Part shown: positions 37,452-49,753 of the stretch, piece after piece
Layout: each line of letters opens with the position of its first letter
Numbering within the stretch: position 1 is the first letter of the stretch
DNA from: Blastomonas ursincola
GTDB taxonomy: Bacteria > Pseudomonadota > Alphaproteobacteria > Sphingomonadales > Sphingomonadaceae
DNA length: 64,000 bases
Reading direction: 5' to 3'
NCBI RefSeq assembly: GCF_013607875.1
Contig: NZ_VDES01000001.1
Location: 1-64,000 of the forward strand
Notes under the pieces: generated by a model
Seen by the model: only the letters and a program-made list of their open reading frames with translations
Told to the model about the DNA's origin: nothing
Databases searched by the model: none
Position numbers and translations under genes: made by a program

Positions 37452-39033
37452 TATCGTCCTGCCCCGAGGTTTCCGGCAGCCAGATCAGCGACACGGTGAA
37501 CGCCATCACCACGACCGCGATCGTGTACCACAGCCCCGAATAGGCATCGCCGGTGCGCGCCACGATATATTGCGAGATATAGGGCAGGAAGCCGCCGAAA
37601 TAGCCGGTGCCGATATGATAGGGGATCGACATCGAGGTATAACGGATCTTGGCGGGGAACAGCTCGACCATGATCGCCGCGACCTGGCCATAGGTCATCG
37701 CCGACAGCGCCACCATCAGCGCGACCGAGAGGATGATCAGCAAGGGCTGGCGCGAGGCCGGATCGGACTTGTCGGGATAGCCCGCCTTTTCCAGCGCGGC
37801 GACATAGGCCTTTTCGTCATAGCCGCGCACGACCGTGCCGCCGACGCTCAGCGCCACGGCATCACCATCGACCTTGGTGTAGCTGATGCCGCGCTTGCTG
37901 AGGAAATTGAGCGCCTTGCCGCACTCGGTGGTCTGCGTGCGCTGCAGCGCATTGAACGCGCATTCGGGCATGGCGAGCGTGACCGGCGAGGTCTTGGTCG
38001 CCTGCTCGAGCGCGGGGTTCGCCGCCTGCGCCATCAGGTGGAAGAGCGGGAAAAGCAGCACCACGGTCAGCCCATAGCCGATCAGCAGCAGGCGCTTGCG
38101 CCCGACCCGGTCGGACAGCCAGCCGAAGAATACGTAGAGCGGCGCAGCCAGCGTGGCCCCTGCGGCCATGTAGAGCAGCGCATCCTCTTCGGCGACGCGC
38201 GCGGTGCCGGTGAGGAAATAGAGCGTGCCGAACTGCGAGGTGTAGTAGATCACCGTCAGGCCCGCGGCGACGCCGAACAGCGCCACCATCACCCGCTTGA
38301 TGTTGCCGGGATAGCGCAGGCTGTCCATGAACGGGTTCTTCGACGTGGAGCCTGCAGCCTTCATTGCCTGGAAGACCGGGCTTTCGGACAGCTTCATGCG
38401 GATATAGAGCGAGATCGCGAGCAGCAGGATCGAGATCAGGAACGGCACGCGCCAGCCCCAGGCGTTAAAATCCTCGGGGCTCATCAGCTTGCGCGTCGCC
38501 AGCACGCAGATCACCGCGAGCAGGAAGCCCCCGGCCACCGATGCCTGGATCCAGCTGGTATATTGCCCGCGCTTGCCCGGCGGAGCGTGCTCGGCGACAT
38601 AGATTGCAGCACCGCCATATTCGCCGCCCAGCGCCAGGCCCTGCAGGCAACGCAGCACCAGCAGCAGCGCCGCGGCCCAGACGCCTGCGGTGGCAAAGGT
38701 AGGCAGCAGCCCGATCGAGGCGGTCGCACCGCCCATCAGCGAGATGGTGACGAGGAAGGTGTACTTGCGCCCCACCTTGTCGCCGAGATAACCGAACAGC
38801 ACCGCGCCCAGCGGTCGCACACCAAAGCCCGCGCCAAAGATCGCCAGCGAGGCGAGCGTGGCGGCGGTGGGGTTGTCGGACGGGAAGAACAGCTGGCCGA
38901 TCAGCGTCGCCAGGATCCCGTAGACGAAAAAGTCATACCATTCGAAAACCGTGCCGAGCGAGGATGCGACAATCACCAGCCGATCGCGGCTAGCGTCGAA
39001 ATCCTGCCCGTCTGCTGCAGCCGTTGCGGCCAT
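37444..39033 (-). CDS. MHS-family MFS transporter
   Basis: 529 residues with 12 predicted helices and MFS signatures: GTVFEWYDFFVYG at the N-terminus, GYLGDKVGRKYTF after helix 2, LRCLQGLALGGEYGGA in helix 4, and GWLSDRVGRKRLLL between helices 8 and 9. It belongs to the metabolite:H+ symporter group (dicarboxylate, citrate or proline/betaine carriers). A polar insertion of about 90 residues with two Cys lies between helices 10 and 11, longer than in most members. Substrate unknown. Overlaps alr, so coupled. Confidence 0.85.
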   Translation of the reverse strand: MAATAAADGQDFDASRDRLVIVASSLGTVFEWYDFFVYGILATLIGQLFFPSDNPTAATLASLAIFGAGFGVRPLGAVLFGYLGDKVGRKYTFLVTISLMGGATASIGLLPTFATAGVWAAALLLVLRCLQGLALGGEYGGAAIYVAEHAPPGKRGQYTSWIQASVAGGFLLAVICVLATRKLMSPEDFNAWGWRVPFLISILLLAISLYIRMKLSESPVFQAMKAAGSTSKNPFMDSLRYPGNIKRVMVALFGVAAGLTVIYYTSQFGTLYFLTGTARVAEEDALLYMAAGATLAAPLYVFFGWLSDRVGRKRLLLIGYGLTVVLLFPLFHLMAQAANPALEQATKTSPVTLAMPECAFNALQRTQTTECGKALNFLSKRGISYTKVDGDAVALSVGGTVVRGYDEKAYVAALEKAGYPDKSDPASRQPLLIILSVALMVALSAMTYGQVAAIMVELFPAKIRYTSMSIPYHIGTGYFGGFLPYISQYIVARTGDAYSGLWYTIAVVVMAFTVSLIWLPETSGQDDIG

Positions 39034-39064
39034 CCAGCACTCTCCCCATCCAGTCCCTAGGGCG

Positions 39065-39495
39065 TCAGTCTATGGAGAGGATTTCCAGCGCAATCAACTG
39101 GCGAACCATGCGCGCGCCGCGCTGATCGCCCGGAAGCGCCAGGCGGAACGGCCCGTCTTCCTGACCAAGCGGCTCGTAATTGCACTTGTCGACCAGCACC
39201 ACCCGGGCGTTGCCCAGCATTTCGTCGAGCTCGCCGAGCGAGAATGCCACCGCATAGCCATCGCGCGCATGCGCGACGACAACCTTGCGCAGATCCTTGC
39301 CGTGCAGCTTGGACACCGCCGGCAGGCCCGCCTTGGCGAGCACGCCGGTCAACGGCACGCCCTCGCAGCGCTGGACGCTGTCATCATGCCCCACGATGCT
39401 GATCTGCTGGCGCGGCAGATCGGCAATCAGTTCGGGCATGATCTCGATGCGTTGCGTCGGTGTCGCCGCCATGGCCAGGGCACTCAGCAGGATCA

Positions 39496-39499
<4 letters not shown>
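39065..39499 (-). CDS. Small periplasmic molybdopterin-oxidoreductase-fold protein
   Basis: 144 residues. A short signal (MMILLSALAMAATP) is followed by a piece of the sulphite-oxidase (SUOX) fold: RQQISIVGHDD, CEGVPLTGVLAKAGL, the middle AHARDGYAVAFSL and the end GPFRLALPGDQRGARMVRQL. This shortened domain is common in proteobacterial unknowns and lacks a full cofactor site. The ATG overlaps the stop of pccA (ATGA), which makes it the last gene of the leftward pccA operon. Confidence 0.68.
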
Positions 39500-41471
<1,972 letters not shown>

Positions 41472-41493
<22 letters not shown>

Positions 41494-42338
41494 GCTATGT
41501 CAAATCCACTTTGCGGGTCTTGCTCGACCGGAGTTGGGAAAAGATACTGCAGCGCCTCGGGCGCGACGCTGTGGTAGATCGTGGCATGGGTCAGCTGCTG
41601 GTGCGGTGCGTAGCACCAGGTGCGGCCTTCGCGCGGGTTGGCGGCCAGCGCCTTGACCAGATTGTCGGTGGCTGCCTGCATCTCGCCGCCCTCGTCGGCG
41701 ATGGTCAGATACAGGCGATGCGGCTTGAGCATCGGTGTCTTGAGAAGCCCAGCCGCAGCCTGAACGAGCCTGGCCCTGTCCCACCACAGGCTGGGGCTGA
41801 TCGCCGCATAATGATCGAACAGATCGGGCTCGGCCAGGAAGGTCTCGACGATGAACAGCCCGGCGAGCGATTCCCCGATCACGCCGCTCTCGCCATTGGT
41901 CCGATAGCGCGATGCCACCATTGGCATGACCTCGTCGCGGATGAAGGCGCGAAATTCGGCGGAATGGCCTGCCGTGGGATAGCGCTTGAGCAGTTCGGGA
42001 TCCTGGGTCAGCCCGGTCAGCTCGCGCCGGCGGTCCTGCGTCGCGATGCCGATAACGATCACCGGCTGTGACCGCGCCCAGAGTGCGCCGAGCGCGGTGG
42101 TGCCGGTGACGTGGAGGAAATCCTGATCCAGCCCGCCATCGATCAGATACAGCACCGGATAGCTCTTGCCCGATGTCGCATAATCCGCTGGCAGATAGAC
42201 GTTGACCACCCGATCCTGACCCAGCGGCTTCGACGCGATCGTGTGCGTCTCGCCAATGCTGATCGGCACCGGCTGCGCGGCGACGGGCGCAGCGCAGGCC
42301 AGGGCGATACCGATCAGGGTGGCGAGCGGGCGGATCAT
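41472..42338 (-). CDS. Exported esterase (BesA/Fes-like alpha/beta hydrolase)
   Basis: 288 residues, signal peptide (MIRPLATLIGIALACAAPVAA). Nucleophile Ser in GVIGESLAGLF, base His in QQLTHATIYH; LYLIDGGLDQDFLHVTGT is the oxyanion region of the enterobactin/bacillibactin esterase group (IroE/BesA type). It could hydrolyse siderophore or other esters in the periplasm. It overlaps pccA by 22 bases and lies 7 bases after bioB, so it is inside the propionyl-CoA transcript, where its role is not obvious. Confidence 0.8.
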
Positions 42339-42345
42339 GCGGCCG

Positions 42346-43341
42346 TTACTCCGCCGCCTCCAGATGCCCGTGCGGCTGCGCGGCCATCGCCTTCAGGCCC
42401 AGCTTCCCGAGCAGCGCCGCATCCTTGTCGTCGCCGGCATTGGGCGCGGTGAGCAGCTTGTCGCCGGTGAAGATGCTGTTCGCCCCCGCCATGAAGCACA
42501 GGGCCTGGCAGCTTTCCGACATGCTCTCGCGGCCCGCGCTCAGGCGGACCATCGAATACGGCATGGTGATGCGAGCCACCGCGACGGTGCGGACGAACTC
42601 GATCTCGTCGATCTTGGCGAGTGGCGTATCGGCGAGCATGTCGCCCAGTACCGTGCCCTTGACCGGAACCAGCGCGTTGATCGGCACGCTTTCCGGGTGC
42701 GGCATGGTGGCGAGCGCGTGGATGAAGCCGATGCGGTCGGCGCGGGTCTCGCCCATGCCGACAATCCCGCCACAGCACACGTTGATTCCTGCCGAGCGCA
42801 CATTCTCCAGCGTCTCCATCCGGTCCTCGAAGGTCCGGGTGGTGATGACATTGGCGTAGTTCTCGGGCGCGGTGTCGATATTGTGGTTGTAATAATCGAG
42901 CCCCGCATCGGCGAGCGCGCGCGCCTGCGACGGGGTCAGCATGCCCAGCGTCATGCAGGTTTCCATGCCCATCTCGCGCACGCCCTTGATCATCGCGGCG
43001 AGCTTGGGAATGTCCTTGTCCTTGGGGTTGCGCCAGGCCGCGCCCATGCAGAAGCGGCCCGATCCGTGATCCTTGGCTTGGGCGGCTGCCTGCAGCACCG
43101 CCTGCACGTCCATCAGCTTGGTCGCCTTGACGCCGCTATCGGCATCCTTGGACTGGCTGCAATAGCCGCAATCCTCGGGGCAACCGCCGGTCTTGATCGA
43201 CAACAGGGTGGAGAGCTGCACCTCGTTGCGCGGGAAATTCGCGCGGTGCACGCTCTGCGCCTCGAACATCAGATCGTTGAAGGGCAGATCGAACAGCGCG
43301 GTGATTTCCTCGCGGGTCCAGTCGGTACGGGCTGTCATCAT
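42346..43341 (-). CDS. bioB: Biotin synthase
   Basis: 331 residues of the radical-SAM family. CGYCSQS with the CxxxCxxC cluster in [10 protein letters not shown], then [37 protein letters not shown], and the C-terminal [19 protein letters not shown]. It inserts sulphur into dethiobiotin. Start chosen at ATG 43341 (MMTARTDWT), which avoids overlap with the small membrane gene and has GGAAG upstream. Its placement in the propionyl-CoA operon fits the need for biotin by PccA; other bio genes are not here. Confidence 0.94.
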   Translation of the reverse strand: MMTARTDWTREEITALFDLPFNDLMFEAQSVHRANFPRNEVQLSTLLSIKTGGCPEDCGYCSQSKDADSGVKATKLMDVQAVLQAAAQAKDHGSGRFCMGAAWRNPKDKDIPKLAAMIKGVREMGMETCMTLGMLTPSQARALADAGLDYYNHNIDTAPENYANVITTRTFEDRMETLENVRSAGINVCCGGIVGMGETRADRIGFIHALATMPHPESVPINALVPVKGTVLGDMLADTPLAKIDEIEFVRTVAVARITMPYSMVRLSAGRESMSESCQALCFMAGANSIFTGDKLLTAPNAGDDKDAALLGKLGLKAMAAQPHGHLEAAE

Positions 43342-43354
43342 CAATTCTTCCATT

Positions 43355-43705
43355 TCATTCGAACGCATTGACCCAATTGGACAGGAATGCTCCCGTCCCG
43401 AGCGTCAGTAACCACATGCAGGCGCCACGCGACCAGCTCACCGTGCGGTCGACCGGCTTGCCCTTCATCCGCAGCACGACAACCCGATCGGCGGCAACAA
43501 TGGCGATCAAGGCCGCCGTTGCGACGATGAAGATCACGATCGCAAGGTTGCGCCTGGACAAGCTACTGTCGGAACCGGACAGCGACAGGACAGCGCCGAG
43601 GATGAGCAGCGCCAGCGTCGCGAGATATTTGAGGAAATCGTAGAGCAGCAGCTCGGGATCCCCCTCGCTCGGCCTGACGCCTTCCGTTGGCGAATCATCG
43701 CTCAT
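43355..43705 (-). CDS. Small membrane protein, three helices
   Basis: 116 residues: an acidic, Pro-rich head ([20 protein letters not shown]), then about three hydrophobic helices with the basic loop [18 protein letters not shown] overlaps the stop of the mutase gene (ATGA at 43705-43702), so it is translated after it. No family is recognised. Carried in the propionyl-CoA operon, function unknown. Confidence 0.65.
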   Translation of the reverse strand: MSDDSPTEGVRPSEGDPELLLYDFLKYLATLALLILGAVLSLSGSDSSLSRRNLAIVIFIVATAALIAIVAADRVVVLRMKGKPVDRTVSWSRGACMWLLTLGTGAFLSNWVNAFE

Positions 43706-45840
43706 TCCGCAGCTTCCTGCAGCGGCGGCATGTTGTGGCCGAGCAACCGCAGTACATCGGCGGCACACTCGACCACATTCGATCCCGGGCCATAGATGCC
43801 CTGCACCCCGGCATCGCGCAGATACTCGTAATCCTGCGGCGGGATGACGCCGCCCGCGATCACCTTGATGTCGTTGCGGCCGGCTTCCTTGAGGCCGCGG
43901 ATCAGTTCGGGGATCAGCGTCTTGTGTCCGGCGGCAAGCGAGGATGCACCGACGACATCGACGCCGGTCTCGAGCGCCAGCACCACCGTCTCTTCCGGCG
44001 TCTGGAACAGCGGGCCGGACACGACATCGAAGCCCATGTCGCCAAAGGCCGAGGCGATCACGTTCGCGCCGCGATCATGCCCGTCCTGGCCCATCTTGGC
44101 GACGAGCAGCTTGGGTTTGCGCCCCAGACGGCGCTCGACCGCCTTGACGCCATCGACCACCTGCGCCCAGCGGCTGTCGTCCTCGTAGGGCGCGGCGTAG
44201 ACGCCCTTGACCGGGGTCGGGCGCGTTGCATAGCGGCCGAACACGTCCTCCATCGCCTGGCTGATCTCGCCCAAGGTCGCGCGGGCGCGTGCAGCCTCGA
44301 CCGCGAGTTCGAGCAGATTGCCCTTGCCCTTGGCGCCTTCGCGCAGGGCATCGAGCGCGGCCTGGCACGCAGCCTCGTCGCGCGCGGCCTTGACCGCGTT
44401 GATCCGCGCAATCTGGCCTTCGCGCACCTTGGCGTTGTCGACCTCGAGCGTTTCGAGCAGGTCTTCATTAGCCAACCGGTACTTGTTGACGCCGACGATC
44501 ACGTCATCGCCGCGGTCAACCCGCGCCTGACGGCCCGCAGCGGCTTCCTCGATCATCGCCTTGGGCCAGCCCGCAGCGACCGCCTTGGCCATGCCGCCTT
44601 CGCTCTCGACGCGTTCGATGATCTCCCAGGCCTTGTCGACCAATTCCTGCGTGAGGCTCTCGATATAATAGCTGCCGCCCAGCGGATCGACGACCTTGGT
44701 CATCCCGGTTTCTTCCTGGATGACGATCTGCGTGTTGCGGGCGATGCGCGCCGAGAAATCGGTGGGCAATGCGATCGCCTCGTCGAGCGCATTGGTGTGC
44801 AGCGACTGGGTGCCGCCCAGCATCGCGGCCATCGCCTCGATGGTTGTGCGGATGACGTTGTTATAGGGGTCCTGCTCGGTCAGCGACACGCCGCTGGTCT
44901 GGCAGTGGGTGCGCAGCATCTTCGAGCGCTCGTCCTTCGCGCCGAGCCTGGTCATCACCCGGTGCCACAGCACGCGCGCGGCGCGCAGCTTGGCGATTTC
45001 CATGAAGAAGTTCATGCCGATGGCGAAGAAGAACGACAGCCGCCCGGCGAACTTGTCGATGTCGAGGCCCGAGGCGACGCCGTATTTCACATATTCCATG
45101 CCGTCGGCGATGGTGAAGGCGAGCTCCTGCACCTGCGTCGCCCCGGCCTCCTGCATGTGATAGCCGGAGATCGAGATGCTGTTGAACTTGGGCATCTCGC
45201 GGCTGGTATAGCCGAAAATGTCCGAGATGATCCGCATCGAGGGTTCGGGTGGATAGATGTACGTATTGCGGACCATGAACTCCTTGAGAATGTCGTTCTG
45301 GATGGTCCCGTCGAGCAGCCTGCGCTCCACGCCCTGCTCCTCGCCCGCGACGATGAAGAAGGCGAGGATCGGGATCACCGCGCCGTTCATGGTCATGCTG
45401 ACCGACATCTGGTCGAGCGGAATGCCGTCGAACAGGATCTTCATGTCCTCGACCGTGTCGATCGCCACGCCCGCCTTGCCGACATCGCCGGTGACGCGCG
45501 GATGATCGCTGTCATAGCCGCGATGCGTGGCGAGGTCGAACGCGACCGAAAGCCCCTTCTGCCCGGCGGCAAGGTTGCGGCGATAGAAGGCGTTCGATTC
45601 CTCGGCGGTCGAGAAACCGGCATATTGCCGGATCGTCCACGGGCGGCCCGCATACATGCTGGCGCGCACCCCGCGCGTGAACGGCGCAAAGCCCGGCAGG
45701 CCGGGATCGACCGATACATCGTCCGCCGTATAGAGCGGCTTGACGGCAATGCCCTCGGGCGTGTGCCAGGTCAGGTCCTTGCCCTTGACCTCCTTGTCGG
45801 CAAGCGCCTGCCAGTCTGCATATGCGGGTGTATCGGTCAT
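43702..45840 (-). CDS. scpA: Methylmalonyl-CoA mutase
   Basis: 712 residues, the one-chain form. Catalytic barrel from the N-terminus ([42 protein letters not shown]) and a C-terminal cobalamin domain with [13 protein letters not shown] (DxHxxG) and [12 protein letters not shown]. It interconverts (R)-methylmalonyl-CoA and succinyl-CoA. ATG 45840 gives a standard N-terminus ([20 protein letters not shown]). No meaB/argK chaperone gene is in the window. Upstream: enoyl-CoA hydratase, 24 bases away. Confidence 0.95.
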   Translation of the reverse strand: MTDTPAYADWQALADKEVKGKDLTWHTPEGIAVKPLYTADDVSVDPGLPGFAPFTRGVRASMYAGRPWTIRQYAGFSTAEESNAFYRRNLAAGQKGLSVAFDLATHRGYDSDHPRVTGDVGKAGVAIDTVEDMKILFDGIPLDQMSVSMTMNGAVIPILAFFIVAGEEQGVERRLLDGTIQNDILKEFMVRNTYIYPPEPSMRIISDIFGYTSREMPKFNSISISGYHMQEAGATQVQELAFTIADGMEYVKYGVASGLDIDKFAGRLSFFFAIGMNFFMEIAKLRAARVLWHRVMTRLGAKDERSKMLRTHCQTSGVSLTEQDPYNNVIRTTIEAMAAMLGGTQSLHTNALDEAIALPTDFSARIARNTQIVIQEETGMTKVVDPLGGSYYIESLTQELVDKAWEIIERVESEGGMAKAVAAGWPKAMIEEAAAGRQARVDRGDDVIVGVNKYRLANEDLLETLEVDNAKVREGQIARINAVKAARDEAACQAALDALREGAKGKGNLLELAVEAARARATLGEISQAMEDVFGRYATRPTPVKGVYAAPYEDDSRWAQVVDGVKAVERRLGRKPKLLVAKMGQDGHDRGANVIASAFGDMGFDVVSGPLFQTPEETVVLALETGVDVVGASSLAAGHKTLIPELIRGLKEAGRNDIKVIAGGVIPPQDYEYLRDAGVQGIYGPGSNVVECAADVLRLLGHNMPPLQEAAE

Positions 45841-45863
45841 TCCATTGGTCCCGTTTGGTTGAA

Positions 45864-46646
45864 TCAGCTGCCGGTGAAATTGGCCTTGCGCTTCTGCAGG
45901 AAGGCGATGGCCCCCTCGCGCGCGTCGTTGCTGTCGCCGGCGATGCGCTGGCCTTCGGCCTCGCGTGCGAGCGCGGTAGCGAAATCGCATTCGAGCGCCT
46001 CGACCAGGTTCTTGCGCATGATGCCCAGCGCGACGGTGGGCGCAGCGGCCAGACGGGCCGCGAGCGCGCGCGCTTCGTCCATCAGGCTGTCATGCTCGAC
46101 CACCTTGTAGATCATGCCCCATTCGAGCGCCTTTGCGGCGGGCAGCTTCTCGCCCAGCATCATCAGCTCGGTCGCGCGCGCCTTGCCCGCCAGGCGGGTC
46201 AGCATCCAGCTCGCGCCGCCATCGGGCACCAGGCCGATATTGACGAACGCCTGCAGGAAATAGGCCTTTTCGCTGGCGATAACGAAATCAGGTGCCAGAC
46301 CGATCGAGCAGCCGACGCCCGCGGCGGGTCCGTTGACCGCGCTGATCGTCGGGATGTTCAGCCGGTGCAGCTTGAGCAGCATCGGATTGTAATGCTGGGT
46401 CAGCGCCTTGTAGCTGCCCTGCCCGCCCGAGATCGAGCTGTCACGCCCGCCGGAAAGATCCGCGCCCGAACAGAAACCCTTGCCCTCGCCGGTAATCACC
46501 AGCGCGCGCGCATCGCCCAGCCGGTCGAGCGCATCGTTGATATCGTCCGCCATCTGCAGCGAGCAGGCATTCAGCCGCTCGGGCACATTGAGCGTGATCG
46601 TGGCAATCTGGTCGGCGATTTCGAGCTTTATGGTTTCGTAGGTCAT
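45864..46646 (-). CDS. Enoyl-CoA hydratase/isomerase family protein
   Basis: 260 residues of crotonase fold. [23 protein letters not shown] is the entry region; oxyanion segments are [15 protein letters not shown] and [24 protein letters not shown]. The Glu pair of true hydratases is partly replaced: [17 protein letters not shown] points to the PaaG/isomerase-like branch. Likely beta-oxidation of a branched or odd-chain acyl-CoA feeding propionyl-CoA. Located next to the mutase, 24 bases apart. Confidence 0.86.
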   Translation of the reverse strand: MTYETIKLEIADQIATITLNVPERLNACSLQMADDINDALDRLGDARALVITGEGKGFCSGADLSGGRDSSISGGQGSYKALTQHYNPMLLKLHRLNIPTISAVNGPAAGVGCSIGLAPDFVIASEKAYFLQAFVNIGLVPDGGASWMLTRLAGKARATELMMLGEKLPAAKALEWGMIYKVVEHDSLMDEARALAARLAAAPTVALGIMRKNLVEALECDFATALAREAEGQRIAGDSNDAREGAIAFLQKRKANFTGS

Positions 46647-46672
46647 GGTCGCAACTCTCTCCTGTTATTCCC

Positions 46673-46695
46673 CCCTCTCCCTTGACGGGAGAGGG
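46673..46695. repeat. REP-like hairpin, copy next to the hydratase gene
   Basis: Perfect nine-base arms CCCTCTCCC (46673-46681) and GGGAGAGGG (46687-46695) with loop TTGAC, in the gap between the hydratase gene and the epimerase gene. Same core as the hairpin at 27507. Confidence 0.72.
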
Positions 46696-46821
46696 TTGCG
46701 AAGACTTGGCGCTGAAAGCGCCTAGTTGAAGCTGGGAGAGGGTGAAACTGCGCTGACGTTCGCGCCTGTCACCCTCATCCAACTGCGCCTAGCCTCGCTG
46801 ACGCGATGCAAGGCTCCGTAT

Positions 46822-46844
46822 CCTTCTCCCATCAAGGGAGAAGG
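46822..46844. repeat. REP-like hairpin, copy next to the epimerase gene
   Basis: Perfect nine-base arms CCTTCTCCC (46822-46830) and GGGAGAAGG (46836-46844) with loop ATCAA, ten bases from the epimerase stop. It pairs with the copy at 46673 as a two-unit array that fills the intergenic gap. Confidence 0.72.
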
Positions 46845-46853
46845 TTCTAGTGC

Positions 46854-47300
46854 TCAATGCCCCTCGCCCGGCTTCGGCGTCTCCATGATCTCGGTCAGCA
46901 CCCCGCCCATGTCCCTGGGGTGCACAAAGAAGATCAGCGTCCCATGCGCGCCGATCCGCGGTTCCCCCAGCACGCGCTTGCCCAGCGCCTCGAACTCGGC
47001 CTTGGCGACATGAATGTCGGGCACCTCATAGCAGACATGATGCTGCCCGCCGCTCGGGTTCTTCTCGAGGAACGAGGCAATCGAGGCATTGCCCGGCAGC
47101 GGCTCGATCAGCTCGATCTGCGTGCCATTGAGCGCGCCGTCGGCTCCCGGCGTATCGACAAAGCACACCTTCACCCCCTGTTCGGGCAGGTCGAACGGTT
47201 GATGAATCTTGGTCGCGCCCATGACATCGCGGTAGAACACGATGCTGTCCGCGATCGAGGGCGTCGCGACGCCGATATGGTTGAGACGGCCTAGTTTCAT
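46854..47300 (-). CDS. mce: Methylmalonyl-CoA epimerase
   Basis: 148 residues of VOC fold. MKLGRLNHIGVATPSIADSI at the N-terminus, then ATKIHQPFDLPEQGVKV, QIELIEPLPGNASIASFLEKN and GGQHHVCYEVPDI with the metal-binding His residues, and ILTEIM-like ending. It converts (S)- to (R)-methylmalonyl-CoA between carboxylase and mutase. Its ATG (47300) comes one base after the stop of the unknown gene at 47302, whose 3' end therefore supplies the ribosome binding site (GGGA). Confidence 0.92.
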   Translation of the reverse strand: MKLGRLNHIGVATPSIADSIVFYRDVMGATKIHQPFDLPEQGVKVCFVDTPGADGALNGTQIELIEPLPGNASIASFLEKNPSGGQHHVCYEVPDIHVAKAEFEALGKRVLGEPRIGAHGTLIFFVHPRDMGGVLTEIMETPKPGEGH

Positions 47301-47301
47301 T

Positions 47302-48105
47302 TTAGCAATTCCCAGTTGGCGAACCAAGAAGGCCTGAAATTGTAGCAGTTCCGTCAGATAGCGCGGAGACGGCACCATAAGCACGCAAGATCCAATCTGC
47401 CCGCTCAGTATTATCCTTAGCCACATCAATAATGTCGAAGATCTTCTTCAAAAACCCGCTCGTGCGCTTTAGAATCGCGGAGGATATTTCATCCTCTCCC
47501 GAAAGACTTCTTGCTCCTTCCAAGGCAAGGTAAGCGTGGATCACCTCACGCAGAGACTCAATGGGATAACCCGAACCAAACCAATGAAGTCGCTCTAGCC
47601 GAAACCGAAACTCCTTTAGCCCATCAATAAGAGCCTGTCTGATAAAATCTTTTTCTTCAGTTTGAAAATCAGAAAGCCAACTCACGAGCGTGTCCACATC
47701 ATGCAGGACACTATCGCGCTCTTCGTTGCTCAGCTTATGCCAGAAAACACGCTTCCTTACCTGTGCCGATAGCATTTTCAATACTGTCGCGTTTGCCCCG
47801 GTTATGCGGGGATTGGTCTGCTCGGTTGTCTGACTGAGCATACTTTTTGACGAAAACACCGACCTCATGGTCGCAATGCTACGAAGCGCATCATCTTTTA
47901 TATCATCATCGAGATCCAGCTCTTCGATTTCTCTCGCCAAAAGATCAAATCTATCAATCAAATAGAAAATGACCTTAAAGAAATCAGCCGACCACTCCTC
48001 GACCTTGGCGACTTGCGCTATTTTCCTATCCAACTTTTGATTATGCAGGTCAGCAAGCTGCTCGAGTGTGAAAACCAGTTCGCGAGCGGGATCAGTTAAC
48101 GCCAC
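47302..48105 (-). CDS. Unknown AT-rich gene inside the propionyl-CoA operon
   Basis: 267 residues starting with GTG at 48105, coupled to pccB: the pccB stop lies in its GAGGTGA ribosome site. The protein is soluble, highly charged, helical, with many Asp/Glu/Lys/Arg and few Ala; I recognise no domain. Compared with its neighbours its codons are clearly A/T-rich, an index of foreign origin. Both ends abut the flanking genes exactly (nine-base gap to pccB, one to mce). It may be a stable accessory gene with a sensing or immunity function, but no evidence decides this. Confidence 0.75.
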   Translation of the reverse strand: MALTDPARELVFTLEQLADLHNQKLDRKIAQVAKVEEWSADFFKVIFYLIDRFDLLAREIEELDLDDDIKDDALRSIATMRSVFSSKSMLSQTTEQTNPRITGANATVLKMLSAQVRKRVFWHKLSNEERDSVLHDVDTLVSWLSDFQTEEKDFIRQALIDGLKEFRFRLERLHWFGSGYPIESLREVIHAYLALEGARSLSGEDEISSAILKRTSGFLKKIFDIIDVAKDNTERADWILRAYGAVSALSDGTATISGLLGSPTGNC

Positions 48106-48113
48106 AAATCACC

Positions 48114-49640
48114 TCACAGCGGAATATTGTCATGCTTCTTCCAGGGGTTCTCCAGCGCCTTGTTGCGCAGCTTGCGAAGCCCCAGCGCGATCCTCCGCCG
48201 GGTCGAATGCGGCATGATGACCTCGTCGATAAAACCCTTGCTGGCCGCCACGAACGGGTTGGCGAAGCGCGCTTCATATTCCTTGGTGCGCTCGGCGATT
48301 TCCTCGGGCGTACGCCCACGGAAAATAATCTCGACCGCGCCCTTGGCGCCCATCACCGCGATTTCGGCGGTGGGCCAGGCGTAGTTGAGGTCGCCGCGCA
48401 GGTGCTTTGAGGCCATCACGTCATATGCGCCGCCATAGGCCTTGCGGGTGATGACGGTGATCTTGGGCACGGTCGCCTCGGCATAGGCGAAGAGCAGCTT
48501 CGCGCCGTGCTTGATGATGCCGCTATGCTCCTGCGCCACGCCGGGAAGGAAGCCGGGCACGTCGACAAAGGTGATGATCGGAATGTCGAAACAGTCGCAA
48601 AAGCGCACGAAGCGCGCGGCTTTCTTCGACGAGTTGATGTCGAGGCACCCGGCCAGCACCATCGGCTGGTTGGCGACGACGCCGACGGTGCGGCCCTCGA
48701 TGCGGCCGAAGCCGGTGATGATATTGCCCGCATGGGTGGGCTGGATCTCGAAGAACTCGCCCTCGTCGAGCGTCTTGCGGATCAGCTCGTGCATGTCATA
48801 GGGCATGTTCGGATTGGCCGGGATCAACGTGTCGAGGCTGTTCTCGATCCGGTCCCAAGGATCGGCGGTCGGGCGCTCGGGCAGTGCCTCGCGGTTCGAG
48901 AGCGGCAGATAGTCGATCAGGTCGCGCGCGGCGAGCAAGGCTTCGATGTCATTGTCGAACGCGACATCGGCGACGCCCGACTTGGCCGTATGCGTGACCG
49001 CACCGCCCAGCTCTTCCTGCGTCACGACCTCGTTGGTCACCGTCTTCACCACATCGGGGCCGGTGACGAACATATAGCTCGAATCCTTCACCATGAAGAT
49101 AAAGTCGGTCATCGCAGGCGAATAGACCGCACCGCCCGCGCAAGGGCCCATGATGACGGAAAGCTGCGGCACCACGCCCGATGCCAGCACGTTGCGCTGG
49201 AACACTTCGGCATAGCCGCCCAGGGACGCCACGCCCTCCTGGATGCGCGCGCCGCCGGAATCGTTGAGGCCGATCACCGGCGCGCCGACCTTCATCGCCA
49301 TGTCCATGATCTTGCAGATTTTCTGCGCATGCCGTTCGGACAATGAGCCGCCGAATACGGTGAAATCCTGGCTGAACACGAAGACCAGACGACCGTTGAC
49401 CGTGCCCGATCCGGTAACCACGCCATCGCCGGGGATGACGGTGTCCTGCATGCCGAAATCGACGCAGTTATGCTCGACATACATGTCATATTCTTCGAAG
49501 CTGCCCGGATCGAGCAGCACGTCGATGCGCTCGCGCGCGGTCAGCTTGCCCTTGGCATGCTGTGCCTCGATCCGCTTGGTGCCGCCGCCCAGATGCGCCT
49601 TCTCGCGCCGGGCTGCCAGTTCTTCCAATATGGCCTGCAT
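48114..49640 (-). CDS. pccB: Propionyl-CoA carboxylase beta subunit
   Basis: 508 residues of the carboxyltransferase family. [35 protein letters not shown] at the N-terminal part, biotin-site [14 protein letters not shown], acyl-CoA oxyanion region [12 protein letters not shown], and C-terminal [47 protein letters not shown]. With PccA it makes methylmalonyl-CoA. Start at ATG 49640 ([14 protein letters not shown]); the frame goes on to 49760. First gene of the leftward propionyl-CoA transcript, probably controlled by the adjacent ScfR regulator. Confidence 0.93.
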   Translation of the reverse strand: MQAILEELAARREKAHLGGGTKRIEAQHAKGKLTARERIDVLLDPGSFEEYDMYVEHNCVDFGMQDTVIPGDGVVTGSGTVNGRLVFVFSQDFTVFGGSLSERHAQKICKIMDMAMKVGAPVIGLNDSGGARIQEGVASLGGYAEVFQRNVLASGVVPQLSVIMGPCAGGAVYSPAMTDFIFMVKDSSYMFVTGPDVVKTVTNEVVTQEELGGAVTHTAKSGVADVAFDNDIEALLAARDLIDYLPLSNREALPERPTADPWDRIENSLDTLIPANPNMPYDMHELIRKTLDEGEFFEIQPTHAGNIITGFGRIEGRTVGVVANQPMVLAGCLDINSSKKAARFVRFCDCFDIPIITFVDVPGFLPGVAQEHSGIIKHGAKLLFAYAEATVPKITVITRKAYGGAYDVMASKHLRGDLNYAWPTAEIAVMGAKGAVEIIFRGRTPEEIAERTKEYEARFANPFVAASKGFIDEVIMPHSTRRRIALGLRKLRNKALENPWKKHDNIPL

Positions 49641-49682
49641 CGCATCCTCTTGTGCTGAAATCGGGGGGCCTGTTTTCCAGCC

Positions 49683-49737
49683 TTTGCCCGCACAAGCAAA
49701 TGTTAAATAGCGAACTTGCAAACCGCCAGTTTGCAAA
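49683..49737. promoter_or_regulatory. Putative ScfR operator, TTTGCAAA-type
   Basis: The 113-base gap between pccB and the regulator gene holds CTTGCAAA (49715-49722) and TTTGCAAA (49730-49737), seven bases apart, forming the perfect inverted repeat TTGCAAA/TTTGCAA. A weaker TTTGC ... GCAAA pair lies at 49683-49700. As I recall, the ScfR-type regulator PccR of Rhodobacter binds paired TTTGCAAA motifs upstream of pccB. The position fits control of both pccB and the regulator gene. Confidence 0.72.
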
Positions 49738-49753
49738 CTAGTCGAACGGCATA

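Noticed and set aside
43687-46110. An 807-residue plus-strand frame opposite methylmalonyl-CoA mutase
   Set aside because: It mirrors mcm and the hydratase gene, is rich in His/Asp/Arg/Leu in the way typical of antisense frames in GC-rich DNA, and lacks any motif. Similar shadows lie opposite pccA (39460-41376), the 609-residue gene (9197-11368), hppD (3010-4530) and priA (57665-59029).
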